This document shows positions 21,201 through 36,513 of a DNA stretch of 64,000 bases, piece after piece. The first letter of the stretch is position 1. Every line of letters starts with the position of its first letter. The notes under the pieces were generated by a model. The model worked only from the letters and a program-made list of their open reading frames with translations. It made no database searches and had not been told where the DNA came from. Source of the DNA: Spirogloea muscicola. Taxonomy: Eukaryota > Streptophyta > Zygnematophyceae > Spirogloeales > Spirogloeaceae. Both the position numbers and the translations under genes were made by a program. Where the stretch lies: assembly GCA_009602725.1 (NCBI GenBank), contig WELB01000045.1, positions 745,252 through 809,251 on the forward strand, read 5' to 3'.

Positions 21201-22872
21201 TGCAGACTATTGATGTGCGAAGAAAGAGAGGACCTGACAGAGCCATCTCTTTAAAAATATGCCAACGATGACAAAAGCTTCAATGCAAGCTTGCCACCGC
21301 ATTAAGAAATTATTTTGCACGAAGCATTTAAGTAGGTGTATTACACTCGGAACACTCTTGACTTTCTCATCAGGTCTGGTCTTAAAATGTCAGTCCCAAA
21401 TCCTTATGTCTACTTTACCTGGAGCCACAACTCGCTCAATGAGGTGAGTGAGCAGATACTGTCAGGAAGAGAGCACAGTCCATTGCCAAAGGCAGAGAGA
21501 ATCTTCAGCTGAGAGAGCTCTCCAATCTCTGTCTGACAATGGGTGGAGTTAGGCGAACCTTAGTGAGTCATCTGAAGGCCTTCAGTGAAGGTAAAAGTGT
21601 GCTTAACAAGCAAGTGCTAAGTCTTGTTTCAACAGCTTGACAAAGCTGCGGATAGGAAAGTTGCTGTCTTGCTGGCTTCTACTAACCTTGTGGTAGTTGA
21701 CGAAGTCTGTTGCCGGCCACAGATAGTGTCTGCGGGTTGGCAAAATGCTATAGTGAGAGATGTCAAGCATCTGAAAGCATCCGAAGCTATGATATTGCAT
21801 TTCTACTGAGGATCTGAACAATGTGCATCTGTCCTTTCACCTGCAATGAGCAGAGATCCCCTATAGTGCTTGGCAGTTGTTCCAATAAGTTACCATCCAG
21901 ATCAAGAATACGTAATCTCAACAGCCTGCCAATCTGTTCATATAGTTCCCGTTATACATTGTACAAGGAGCAGATACCAACAACACAGCTCCTTGCGAGC
22001 ATGTAGATGCAAGAGGAATTCAGGAGTTAGGATAGATCAAGCTCCTCTTCTCCTGCATTTCACCAACTCCATTCTGCATTGCTAGTCAGAGCAGGAAGAA
22101 GATACATGGCCTGCATTTAGCACTGACTGTCCTATATGACAATGTGTGGCAGCCATTTTCATTGGATACAAGTTGTCAGACCAGAGCCACTTACCTCTGG
22201 TGGCACCTCCTGAAGAAGGTTGCTGTGCAACCATAGGCCTTGTAGGTATGTCAATCGACCAATGCTGGCAGGCAGCTGTCTCAAGTGATTACCAGCCAAT
22301 CCTAGCCTCCTCAACTGCGATTTGCTGGCCAAAACTTTAAAGATTGTCAGACAAAACAATTATAATGAGTAATATGTTTGCATCCAGCATCAGTCACAAC
22401 CACGTAACTCCCTAAAAGGCTACACATCATGAAAGTAACGTGAGAGGCTTGCTGTTCCAATTACACTGGTCAGCTTGCCAATAGCCTCAGGTAGAGACGT
22501 GATAGTGTTCCCAGCCAAGTTGAGGTCTACAAGCTCGTCCATTTCAAAGATAATTCGTGGTACCTCCACAAGTCCTGCACATACGCACATGAGAAGATGC
22601 TCCTCTCAAGGACACTGGTGTTGCAGGCCTACTGCGGAGTCAGGCGGAACATGCATGGTGTGAGGACCCACAGATTCTTTTACATTTGCTCCTATATCTG
22701 GCAATGCATGACATGAAAGTGGACCATTGAGCAGTAGACATTTGCAGTGACTCAAATGTGCAACATGAATGAGGGGGATGGGAGCGCTTGACTTACTGCA
22801 ACCGCTGAGGTCAAGAGAACCAGAGGTTGCAGCTTTCATGATCCTCGAGTTGAGCTCGGCATGCTCGATCCC
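18216..22872 (-). CDS. Leucine-rich repeat protein fused to an alpha/beta-hydrolase domain (5' end unresolved)
   Basis: Minus-strand exons: 22797-22872, 22465-22574, 22195-22314, 21841-21933, 21419-21532, 20979-21112, 20722-20794, 20443-20526, about 20139-20240, about 19954-20027, 19658-19764, 19246-19418, 19019-19173, 18623-18790 and 18216-18377. Almost all junctions agree in phase; the exception is the entry into the 20139 exon. The N-terminal half is Ras-group-type LRR: SGSLDLSGC, VDLNLAGNTITSLPEAIGKL, LRRLGLAGNHLRQLPASIGR, LRILDLDGNLLEQLPSTIGD, SQLNLADNDLATLPNSMGKL. The C-terminal half is a hydrolase: ASVLVVAFGSAPGVPNW, LYVVDPARSWYS, nucleophile elbow LLLGDSMGASAAL, FCPQ, ITVHCGNWLHD and the late His in VVHEVDDHRLAKEL. 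A GC-AG intron follows 19019. LRRs suggest partner binding that steers a soluble serine hydrolase; the substrate is unknown. The first exon should lie between 22900 and 23450. Confidence 0.75.
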
Positions 22873-23436
22873 CTGGGAAACAGCTGCAAATGGAGGAGCT
22901 CTTGCTACCTATACTTACTAGGAGGTGTAAAATGGTGTGGTGTCCAGTAAGCATACTGAAGCTTATGATGGCTACTTTATGATGGCTACTGCAGCAAACC
23001 TGCACCCATGTCTACGGACCTACATTCCATCATCAAATCAGAGAAGAGAGCAGACTAGCAATAAGCAGAGCTCCCTATCAGTGAATGACTGACCTGCTGT
23101 GGTCACGGATGGCAGGGTTGCATCGGCCAGCCGCTGGCCAGCTCCTGCCTGTGAGCGAACACAGCTCAGCCTCTCTGGGAGCGGGAGCGTAGGAGAGGGG
23201 CAGCGGACACGCCAGATTAACCGGGGCAGATCCAGGCGAAGGAATGAGGGGGAGGCCTGCAGATTCTCGAGTCGAGCAGTGCAGTGGAGCAGGCCAAGGC
23301 AGGGAGAGCGGAGGCGCTGCCGCTGCAGTAAGGCGCCGTGCGACACGGCGCCGCCGCCGCCGGGGGCGGGGCATGCCATGGCTGCCGCCGAGGCGGGCCG
23401 GGCAAGCCGGCGGGCGGGCGGGGCGACAGGCCAAAA
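22873..23436 (-). promoter_or_regulatory. 5' region of the LRR-hydrolase gene
   Basis: The region is moderately AT-rich to about 23090, then GC-rich with ccg runs (23330-23420), as upstream of other genes here. A minus-strand frame with ATG near 23380 (ATGGCATGCCCC, open downstream) could hold the missing first codons, but I cannot connect it to the LRR exons. Confidence 0.3.
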
Positions 23437-23760
23437 AGAAAAGAAAGCGGCTGCTGATATGAAAGAATCGGCTGTGAAATGCCAGCCAGATGCATACAGG
23501 TGTTCATGACGGAGCCAAAGGCTAGGCAGACAGGGCGCCCTCAATACCCCCGTGTCAGCAGTAGGAAGTCAGATGAGCTGAGGGGAGGAAGAGCAACCCC
23601 GCTGCGCAAGCCAGAGGCTGCTGCAAGGGCGCGACCAGCGCGGCGGTGCAAAGCAAGCGCTTGGGAGCGCTGCAGGGACATAGACAGTCGCATACGGTAG
23701 ACAGGCCGGAGCTACTCCGGGCGACCAGACAGCAGCAGCAAGTGACACCACAGCGAGAGA
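23437..23760 (-). mobile_element. Retroelement 3' end, minus orientation (homologous to 53810-54090)
   Basis: Read on the minus strand, the decayed coding tail at 23580-23640 (PPRWSRPCSSLWLAQRGCSS) corresponds to PPFRWSRPCCSLLLAQLGSS at 53960-54010. It runs on to the tail gtcatgaacacctgtatgcat, ctggctggcatttcacagccg, tatcagcagccgctttc and a pyrimidine tract. A 5'-truncated non-LTR element is the simplest reading. The last 45 bases recur at the right edge of the window (63956-64000). Confidence 0.6.
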
Positions 23761-23764
23761 GCTG

Positions 23765-24250
23765 CTTAAGCGCTTTCTCTGGCCCCTTCGAAATCTGTTC
23801 ACTCTTTTTTGGGCTGGCCTCTCACAGCCATCGCCCTCCACTGGAATCGTCGGTATTCCAAAGGGGGCCGGGCCTTTGAAAAGCCAGCCCAGAAAGAATG
23901 AACAATGTCCAAAGAGGGCCGAAAAGCGCTGGAAAGTATAAGAAAGAAGAGAGAGAAGGCGCGCGGGGCGCATGAATTGAAAGGGAGGCCAATTTAAGCC
24001 AATACATTGTTCAGGCAGAGTCGAGTGCAGACTAAACAATGCTACATAATACGGAGACCTAATCTAAGGTACCTAAGATGACATTAGTACCCACGGGTGA
24101 GCACAAACAAATCTGACAAGCTAACTTGGGGAGCTGGAGCGCCGCCCCGAAAGCCGGAGGCCTGACTTAGAGCGCGCCCTGCACGTTGATGAAAGCCAAA
24201 GAAGAGATAGAAGATAGAGTCTTCCAGTAGGGGGCCTGAGTTGCCAAGTA
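23765..24250 (-). mobile_element. Second retroelement 3' end with C-terminal codons and UTR
   Basis: On the minus strand 24085-24195 encodes FHQRAGRALSQASG and then SLSDLFVLTRGY with a stop, the C-terminal signature of the family. The UTR downstream (to about 23870) is nearly identical to 37820-38015 on the plus strand. It ends with a hairpin-type word (gggctggcttttcaaaggcccggccc on the minus strand, about 23863-23901). A further plus-oriented hairpin piece lies at 23800-23830. Copies are nested or adjacent. Confidence 0.65.
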
Positions 24251-24468
24251 CAATGAATGATAAGCACAAAGAATGCGTAGGAGGCCAGGCGAGAGGGGCA
24301 CGGTGCTGCTTGACACGTGGCGCATGGCGGCGGCCTCGCCCGCCGGGTCGCCGCCCGAGGGAGGGCCCGGCGGGGCGGAAGAGAGGGGCGACCAGGTCGC
24401 GCGCTGGTGCGGCTGGCGAGGGAGAGCACGCCGCTGAGGGAGGGAGGGAAGAGGGAGGGAGGGCCTGA

Positions 24469-28159
<3,691 letters not shown>

Positions 28160-29096
28160 ACAGATTTTGCAGTAACGAATTAACTCAAAACAGAGCTACA
28201 GGCGACACATTTGAGGCCTTTGGTATTGCAAAATGATGTATTAGCCTCTAATCTGGCTGACTGAGCTTGGCCATCCAATTTTGACTTCTTGTATCATCAA
28301 TCACGCCCTTGTGTACACTCTTGTAATTCTTGCTTTTCAAATTGTTTTATATGACTACCTAAGCTGTTTTTTTCCTGACATGTGAGGTTGCTTGCATTGA
28401 GTTTGATGTCCGACCATTACACACAGACATCTGTATTGTTGAGAAAGCAATATGTTGGATAGACATTTACGATTGTGGGAAAAGCAATACAAGCAGACAA
28501 GTTTCCAACCTAAGTTCATGTGGCTTGCTAAATTTTTGTGCATTAGATGTGGAGTACCCGTTGTATGATACCGGTAAGCTGAGGTTATGCCACCGTCACT
28601 GTGGTTCAATATTCGTCATCTGGTCTAATTGTTACTGATTGCAAGGTAAGCAACTAGCATGTGTAAGTGTAGCATAGATTGCCACAAGTATATGCAGCCT
28701 GCCCTTTGTAAGCAGGGTTGTCGCCTTCATGCCAGGATTGACCATTGGTAGCAAGTGTTGTTGGGCGAGTAGGACCTTCAAGTCACAGCTACATCAAGAG
28801 ACCAGCCACGTTGTGCCAGAGTCTGCTGATTCTGAAATGTATCTCTTGAGTACGAAGTGCCCTGACTGACCTGACATTTGAATAAGCTTGAGCTTGAGCA
28901 CAGGTGGTACGGAAGCCGACCAAAGCTGGGGCAGTACGAAATGGGTCCCAAGGAGGGAGCGACTCCTGTAGTGGAGGGCCATGGCTGTGATCAACCAGCC
29001 CACGAGAGAGCATGGGTTCCATAGAGGCTGTGAGGAGCTAGCATAGGAGCATTGATGGGGATCCACAGGCCAACATTCCTTCACAGAGAACGTTGT
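28160..29096. other. Intergenic stretch without recognisable gene
   Basis: This holds the 3' flank of the protease gene and AT-moderate sequence without convincing exons or repeats. tgtaa-type words near 28310-28330 may serve polyadenylation. A 102-codon minus frame (28794-29102) has no family features. Confidence 0.4.
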
Positions 29097-29430
29097 CTGC
29101 ACATGGAATCAAATGGAGGCCAAATGCAAGCCTTACAAAGTCTTGGGCAATAAGCTGGCTAAGAAAGAGACCGTGTATTAGAAAGAAATGTAGGCCAAAT
29201 GGCCAGGTACAACGGCAAGCACATCTAAAGATTTACATAACCTACAGCAGATTGACCCGCTCAATAACCACGGGTCAAAACATAAAGGCCACTACTCGGT
29301 GCATGAATACTAGATGCCAGGAACGGAGCCCTTCTGCCACCTACGAGAGCTCGCCCAGCTTTCTGGTGCAAGGCACTAGCCTGAGCACGCTGCAAACAGG
29401 CCGGCTAAGGGGGTCGCTAATACCCACGAG
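29097..29430 (-). mobile_element. 5'-truncated non-LTR retroelement tail, minus orientation
   Basis: On the minus strand it runs from ctcactcgtgggtattagcg through the words cctgtttgcagcgtgctcagg, ctggtgcaagg... ttgacccgtggttattgagcgggtcaatctgctgtagg, gatgtgcttgccgttgtacctggccat. The same order and nearly the same text occur on the plus strand at 53265-53480, and a more diverged copy at 46895-47010. The C-terminal codons are decayed; the UTR is well kept. Confidence 0.7.
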
Positions 29431-29479
29431 TGAGCACATACATGACCGACAAAGGCGCCCCCCCCCCCTTGTCCACAAA

Positions 29480-29540
29480 AAGGCGCCCCCCTTAGGGCGC
29501 GCCTTAGGGCGCGCCTTAGGGCGCGCTCTGCGGCNCCTCG
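29480..29540 (+). repeat. Three direct repeats of ttagggcgcgcc beside a lone N
   Basis: cccttagggcgcgcc recurs three times between 29489 and 29526. The array is preceded by a poly-C run (29460-29468) and followed by an N at 29535. It may be a true mini-repeat or a local assembly problem in GC-rich DNA just before the SERAC1-like gene. Confidence 0.5.
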
Positions 29541-29656
29541 TGCGAGCGCCCGGAGGACGGCGGGAGGCGCTGCTGCGGTCCTGCAATGGGCCGCCGGGAA
29601 GCCGGGCTCGCCTGCGGCCCCTCGGCGGCAGCGGCTGGCTTGCCGATGGCCCTGGA

Positions 29657-32600
29657 ATGGCTGGCGACGCTGCCCCAGGACCGTCGCAGCCGGCCGCGGG
29701 TCAGGTGAGAGACGCGACCGTCATTTGCCACGCATGGACATAGCTCAAGGCTGCCCGTGCCAGACCACTGCCGCGCACCTGGGAATCGGTTGGGCCAGCT
29801 TCGGCTGTGGACTCACAAGGCCCCCCGACACACACTGTCCTTCTCTGTGCCTTCAGCTCACCAAGGCCTATGTCCGTGTCTTCAGCTCACTAGGGTCTAT
29901 GAGGCCGCTAAGCAAGTGGCTGCCTCCCTTTTGAGCACAGGCTCAGTCCCGAGGTGATCTTGCTCCTGTGGCCGGCGGAGCTGGGGCCGGAGTTGGAGGC
30001 GCAGGCAGTGCCACTGCCGAGGCCACTGCCAAGAGGAGAAAGCGCGGCCAGCTGCTGCTGCGTCCTGTCTTTCTCACAGTGGCTGCCCTCAGTGCGGCAG
30101 CGACTCTCTGGATTCTGGGAGATGGAACTCACAAGGAGGACTGGAGCAGTCCGCTGAGCTTAGCAGCCATCGAGGCACTGCTCAAGCAACTGCTGCATGA
30201 CGTCATGGACGGCGCAAGCGCAGCATTGACTCGTGCCACCGAGGGCCTTCAAGCCGCATCTGTGCTCTGTCGCAGTATCGCCTCAATCGTCCTGTCAGGT
30301 ATCTACAAGCCAGTGTCATGACAGCTGAGTAGTCAGCGGGTGTCCTGACTTGGTAGTGCAGGTGCTCAAGGGTTCTGATTACAGAGCTGGAAAGACGACA
30401 GATAGAGGATAGAATCCTGAGCACCCTGCTCTATGCAGCAGCAGAGCTTCTAATTTTGCTCCAAGCATGTGGACTTAGAAGCATGTGTGATGTTCAGACT
30501 GATTCTGCAGAGATGTCATATCACTCCTTGCTGTTGACACAGACATCTCGTAGTCAGATAGGCTTGACGTACAGTAATCACGCTCAGGAGCTTGTAACAC
30601 AAGGGTGTCCTGGGCAGAGAGGGCGAGGCAAGCGCCCAAGGGAGAGGACTGGTGGGCACCTGCAATTGCCGCCCTTGTGGCTGACTTTGTTGCTAATGAG
30701 AGAAGGCGACGAATTCTTGCTGGAGATGAGAAAGTTCTGGATTGGCTGCTCCACCAGGTGGCTGATGGGCATCAATTGACGTCCCGAGAGGGTGGGAGGG
30801 CTCTAGCTCTCATGCTCAGAGACCCCCACAGCTTGGCTATGGTCTTCAATCACAGGGGAGCAGTGCCTTGCCTCCTCCAGTATGCATCATCTCTGGACCA
30901 GCCTGACCTGGAGAAGGTACTGTCCTCTCAAGTGCTATCTGTTGAATGAATGCCAAGGAAGACATGATCTTTCTAAATCCAAATGACCCTAGATCCTAGC
31001 CCTAAACCCGTTTATCCTAAAACCCTAACCCTAGTTCATGTATTTGATCGCTTTTCCAACTTCCGTTGGTACAGGACCAAGCTAGCTTGATCCAGGAATT
31101 GAAGTACATAGAATGGGGTATTGGTCTGCAGTTGTCGTCAGGCCTTGCAATGGGCGTAATCACACAACTTGTGAGGATCGACAGGGCTGCAGTAAGCATG
31201 CTTTGCCTTATTCCATCTCCCTTCTGCATGATGTGCAGATCAAAATCAGTTCAAGAACGCGCGGAGTCAGAGCATCAAATGACCAGCTCGTATCGGCCAT
31301 CATGGACCTGGTCACGTCGTCGAGCTCGATCGAGCTGGAGAGTGCAAATGGCTCTGTGCCCAGACTGTTGGAAGAGGCATGTGTGGATGATATCGCAGCT
31401 GCTTTGAGAATAGTGAAGGAAGGGGGCTTGGAAACTGGAGAGAGCAGTGAACCACAGCATGCTGACCTTCTCACATCTTGGAGCCCACAGGTTGATTCTA
31501 GCACGTCAGCAGGTGTAGCCAAGTCATCAGAAGAGTTGCTGCAACAGGTGGAGCCAAAGGCTGTGAAGCCAGCGCCAGTGATGAACAGGTCAGAAGCTGT
31601 GAGACGCCTTACCAGAGCAGAAGGGGTTGCATCCTCTCAGCGGCAAAATGAGCTCTTGAGATGGGAGGGCCACCAAGCCCCTGGGCAGCCGCCAGAGGAC
31701 AGCGACGAGCCTGACGAGCAGAGTGGCCTCTGGGACGACCTGAAGGGGACTTCAATTGCAGTGCTGCTGGCAGCATGGGCACTGGCAGCATGGGCAAAGG
31801 TGGGAGTGTGCTCTTCCCTCCCGGTGCTTCACTGAGATGGCCAATGTCTGCCTCCCCTTGCCTGTGAAAAGCTGTACCTCGACAATCCTTGTCTGTTGGC
31901 AACCTCTTGCATGGACTCTGCATGGCCTTCTGCCTATCTTCTGCTAAGTGGTTAAAATACAATGATCAAAGTTATAAGTGGTTAGAATACCACGACGAAG
32001 TGAAACAAGATGAGCAGAGCTTATGCACAAGCCTCGCTTACAACAATGAGACCTGATGTCCCTCCATAGTTGCCTGGTCATATGGAGCCTTACAAGTGTA
32101 GCCTTGCATTGGGCTCACATCTGAGAAAGGCAAGGCAGTTTTGACCAGGCACGGAGAAGGTCGTCATTCATTGTCCGTATAGTGGTTGCTGTATAGTTGC
32201 TACCCTATATCCACAGGATTTCTGCATGTTATGTTGAACAAGATGCACGGAAATCCAAGTAGACTGTTCTTGCTCGGCAGCAACTTATAGAAGTTGTACT
32301 TGTGCCTTGCCAGCGGTCAAGCAAGAACAGGACTAAGATCGTGGAGCTGGATGAGAGTGGATTGGCAGTGATGGCCGGAATTCTAGCCCCGGAGCGCAGC
32401 GTGCGGTGGCATGCCACGTCAGTGATGAATCTTCTTCTCCAGTCACAAGAGCTGGCAACCTCTACAGTTGAGGGCCTTGCTGATCTGTGGAGTGGCCCTC
32501 TCCTTGGGACCGTCGTCACAGCCATCGAGGGCGGCGATATGGACCTGGCCTCTGCGTCCTTGGGAGGGCTTGTTGACTGCATGCGGCACAGCCAGGCCGT

Positions 32601-35600
32601 GTGCTCTTGGATTGCTAAGGAGATGCTGCCAACACTTAAACAGCTTGTGCAGGCCACAGAGAGCGAAGCTGTTCTGCAGGTACTGTTGCACATTTGCTCG
32701 TGCATATTGCTCACTGCACAGATTGTATCTCTTTCCACTTCAGGATCTTCTGGTTGCTTACAGTGATCAAGTGGGCATTTCATAACAGAGGCAGTTTGCT
32801 GAAGCGCTGGAAGTGGCATGGTGTCACGATAACAATCTCCCCACCGAGGAATGCTGGCAGTGGAGCTCGGTGCTGCTGAAGTGGGCGTGCAGCAGCAACT
32901 CAGACAACCCCACCAGGGAATTGGCCGTTGCAGTCCTGCAACGCATGCTAAATCAGATGGGCGAGGAAGGAGGAGCTGTACCACTCACACAGGCATGGCT
33001 TGCGGCCATACTCATGGGCATTGTTACTGAGAATGCCGGCCAGGGGAACCGTCAGCTGCTTCAAACAGCTGTTCAACACAATGCTCTTCAGGTTGGCACC
33101 TATGGCAGGGCCTTCCTCCAGAGCCTACCTGCCTATGAATCTATGGGATGCGTCAATTGGTATCTCGCAGTGATGGAGGAGAGGATGCTTGGCAGTGAAG
33201 GCAGTGCAACTGCACAATATCTGGAAGTTGAGTCATGCTGTCTTTCTATCCTCAAATGTCAATCACCTAAAGCGATACAATGTGACCAACTTCAGGTTAC
33301 AAACCATAATACTAGCAATGGTTCTTGCTCGTGCAAGACCAGGTAACAAAGAGAGCAGCAGCAGCGGCGGCTAAACTGGCAAGTGTGGTGGCTCGCGAGG
33401 CCCAGGATGCTCAGGAGGCTGCTGCATCAGCAGTCGAAGGCAGTGCCACGTCCACGGAGTGGCATGCAGACCTGGCAGCTGACCTGCTTGGGCTAGAGAG
33501 CCTTATGGATGCAAACGGCACAGAGACCTTGGTCCCCCCGAAGAAGAAGAAGACTAAAGCACCTGTGCGAGCAGTGGAGGCCGTAATAGCTGTCTCGGCA
33601 GCGGTCAAGGCAGCTGCAGAGGTCTGTGCCCATGATCCAGGGAAGCTTGTGCAGGTTGCTAATGCTGGCGGGTTGCCACTGCTACGGAGGCTCCTGCTTT
33701 ACAAGGACTACAGTGCTTGGCTTAGACAGGATGGAGCTCTGAGTGCTGACGAGAAGGAGGTTAATCACATGCACAAGCATGCTCTGAGGCTGCTGAAGCA
33801 GCTACTTGCAGCAGGTGGAGGCGAGTGCTGGCGTCAGCTGGCTGCTGACGAGGCCTGGCGAAGCTGGTTGACCCAGTGCGTGAGAGGGCAGCTTGATGGA
33901 GGACAAGATGCGCTCATATGCTAGGGAGGCCTTGCTACACTCCTCTCCGCTGGCTCATAGTAATCGTGCCCCATCTGGAAGGAATGACAAGCAGGATGTG
34001 GATCCATTGGACCGACCGAGGCCAAGATACGAGGACGGCGTCTTCCTCGTGAACCCCACATCGCCGCTCTTCTCCCTGGAGCCTGGGGCTGATCCCAAGA
34101 TGGACATTGTCTTTGTCCATGGTCTCATGGGGGGGCCCTTTAAGACATGGAGGGTGGCTAATGAGCCCACAGTTAGTAGGGCCACTCCTACTGCGACAAA
34201 GGGTGTCTTGGAAGATGCGGGCGTTGATGCAGGAACTCCTGGAACTTGCTGGCCTTCACAGTGGCTGGCCAAGGATGTGCCGTATGCAAGGATGCTGACT
34301 ATCAAGTACAAGGTGAGCTCTTGAAGAAGTCAGCCACTGAAATGATTAGAATGCCGCATAAGTAATATGCACCTACTCGCAGATTCGTGAGTAGATGCAG
34401 AGCTTCAATGAGGAGCCAGCATCCAGGGCACATATGATGAGTGTTGCTTATTGTAAGGCCAAGTTGCCTGCATACCTTAGACTATCAAGAGTTTGAGGAA
34501 GAAGCAGTACTGATGCAGACAGGTTGGCATGTGCTGATGTACAGACGAATCTGTCTCGTTGGGCAGGCGTGACTCTTCCATTACAGGTTGTGCATGCCGA
34601 ATGCAAAAGTCCGTCTTCCAATCTGCAACCACTTGGTATCAAATCTGTGTTAGTGGTGGCTGCTTCTAACAGCTGCACTGCTTGGCCATCAGGAAGTCAG
34701 CTCAATACTTCTTCAAAAGTTACGGGCTGCAGGTGTTGGTGATCGGCCAATAATCTTCGTGACGCACAGGTCTGTTGTACCCTTATTCGGCTGCTGAGTG
34801 TCACAGGCAGTGACTGTGCTCCTCGCATCTGCCGTAAGTGTAGTCTGAGCTTAGTGTGCTTCCATTATGGGGTCACTTCTGTGGGTTGCGAAGGTTTTCT
34901 TTACGTGCAGTGCTTCTGTGGTCAAATAACAAACTTGTGTAAGAAGGATATGGATGTTGTTCGTCCGAGCCCATCTTCTCTTTGGAGTACATATGACCAA
35001 CAAGTTGCAGAGTAGCTGGTACATACGTCACAGATGACTGGCAGTCATTTCTGGCGAAGAGCATGAGATACAATACCTCAGTCGTCCATGAGAGACGCAA
35101 TTACTTGCTTTTCTTTTGAAGAGCAACAAAAGGTGGCCTTGTTTGGCAGTATGGGAGGGCTCATCGTCAAGCAGATGCTGGCGTATGCAATGGCTGATGC
35201 TGCATATGAGGGTTTCGCCAGACAAGTGGCAGGAATGGTAGGCATTGAGGCAACCTTCCACTTTTGAGTCATGTAGCTCCATATTGTTGAATGCTTTACC
35301 CTCGCATTGGTGAGCAGTCAGGTGCAGAACCTGCATATACCTCAGCATTGTAGCTGCATCTGTTGGTGCCAGTCCTCAGATATCCAACTTCATCAATGTA
35401 CTTGCCTGGTGCCCCAGATCTTCTACACCTGCCCCCACTTTGGCAGTCGCCTTGCTGACATGCCGTGGGGCCACTTTGGCTTCAGGCCTGCTCCTTCGGT
35501 ACAGACACAGTACTGATTGACAGTTTTTACCTGTTCTTTCAAGCAGCCAATGTCATGCAAGGCTGGCTCGTCAAACGCACTTTCAAGATCTGCTGAAGTA

Positions 35601-36513
35601 TGTGACTCCATCTGTTTTCTTGTTTTGAGGTCCTTGAGATTCTTGCTCTCACAGCTTAGGCACTTCCCTGTGCAGGTAGGAGAGATGCGTACAGGATCAC
35701 CGAGATTGGAGGAGCTAAACCGTAGATTGCGTCAGCTCCATCAAAAAGGCCTGGTGCAGGTCCTCAGTTTCAGTGAGGTACTGAAGTAGATCACATAGCT
35801 GAGTTCAGCATTGGCCTCGGCTTTGTGTCTAGCCCTCGTGTGTCTAGCTCTCGATGTTGTGGACTTTGTACATCCTGATAGGAGCATCTTAGCAAGAGCA
35901 TTCGTATACCATAGGGTGCACATTTGGTACGAGCTCGGAGGGCTTGCAGGGTGGCAAGTATCGCTGAGGCCATGTGAAGTACAAGGTGTCAAGAGGAGAG
36001 CGATCAGGAGTAGCCTAGTAGTCGTGCTTGCAATCACCACGGGACCTGTAAGTAAGGGTAGTGCCGAAGATAGCTCCTGCTAACGAAGTTTCTGTGGCCT
36101 CAATCCACGGGGTGTCAGACAAAGCCAACGCCAGTGGTTGAGAGTTATGGTGGACTGAAGCTGCGCATGGAGGTTGTTCCTATCGAGTCTGCATATCCAG
36201 GATTTGGCGACATTGTGGTTTGGCTCCTCCCCATCATCGTGCATTGTCAGGACATCATTCCAATCTTGGCAGCGGATGCGTTGCACGTGATTTGCTGGCG
36301 TGCAGAGGCATGGAAATGTACTGGTTTGACATGTGTTGCACATGCATGTGACTTCCACAACAGGCATGCTTGAGATATGGTATAAGACAAGACCTCAGTG
36401 TGCAGGTGTTGAGTGGTATCGACCATGTGAACTCTTGCAAACCCAGCAGCAAGGCCGACCCTGCTTATTCCAAAACATTGGAGTTCGTACAAAACATTGC
36501 TAAGAAAATCTAA
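29657..36513 (+). CDS. SERAC1-like lipase with N-terminal membrane anchor and helical-repeat region
   Basis: Fifteen exons: 29657-29704, 29941-30298, 30588-30916, 31075-31191, 31239-31799, 32314-32679, 32789-33091, 33343-34312, 34545-34586, 34693-34769, 35150-35237, 35418-35498, 35676-35777, 36119-36217 and 36406-36513, about 1,215 codons. A single TM helix (LLLRPVFLTVAALSAAATLW) is followed by a long ARM-like helical region with a Lys-rich patch (PPKKKKTKAP). The lipase part has DIVFVHGLMGGPFKTWR, NLSRWAGVTLPLQ, nucleophile elbow FVTHSMGGLIVKQML, FYTCPHFGSRLADMPWG and the late His in VLSGIDHVNSCKP. Animal SERAC1 acts in phosphatidylglycerol remodelling at mitochondria-ER contacts; the plant role is unknown. 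In exon 8, QCVRGQL passes to MEDKMRSYAREALL only if one T of 33893-33894 is dropped; later phases support that reading. The end of exon 11 is ambiguous (35225 or 35237). Confidence 0.88.
30988..31036. repeat. Interstitial telomere-like tract in an intron
   Basis: Intron 3 of the SERAC1-like gene contains cctagatcctagccctaaac, then ccgtttatcctaaaaccctaaccctag. Units of ccctaaa (plant type) and ccctaa are degenerate. The tract is too short to be a chromosome end. Confidence 0.6.

Noticed and set aside
22606-22839. A 77-codon minus frame taken as a separate small gene
   Set aside because: Only its start belongs to an LRR exon (22797-22872); the rest reads into the intron after a gtaagt donor.
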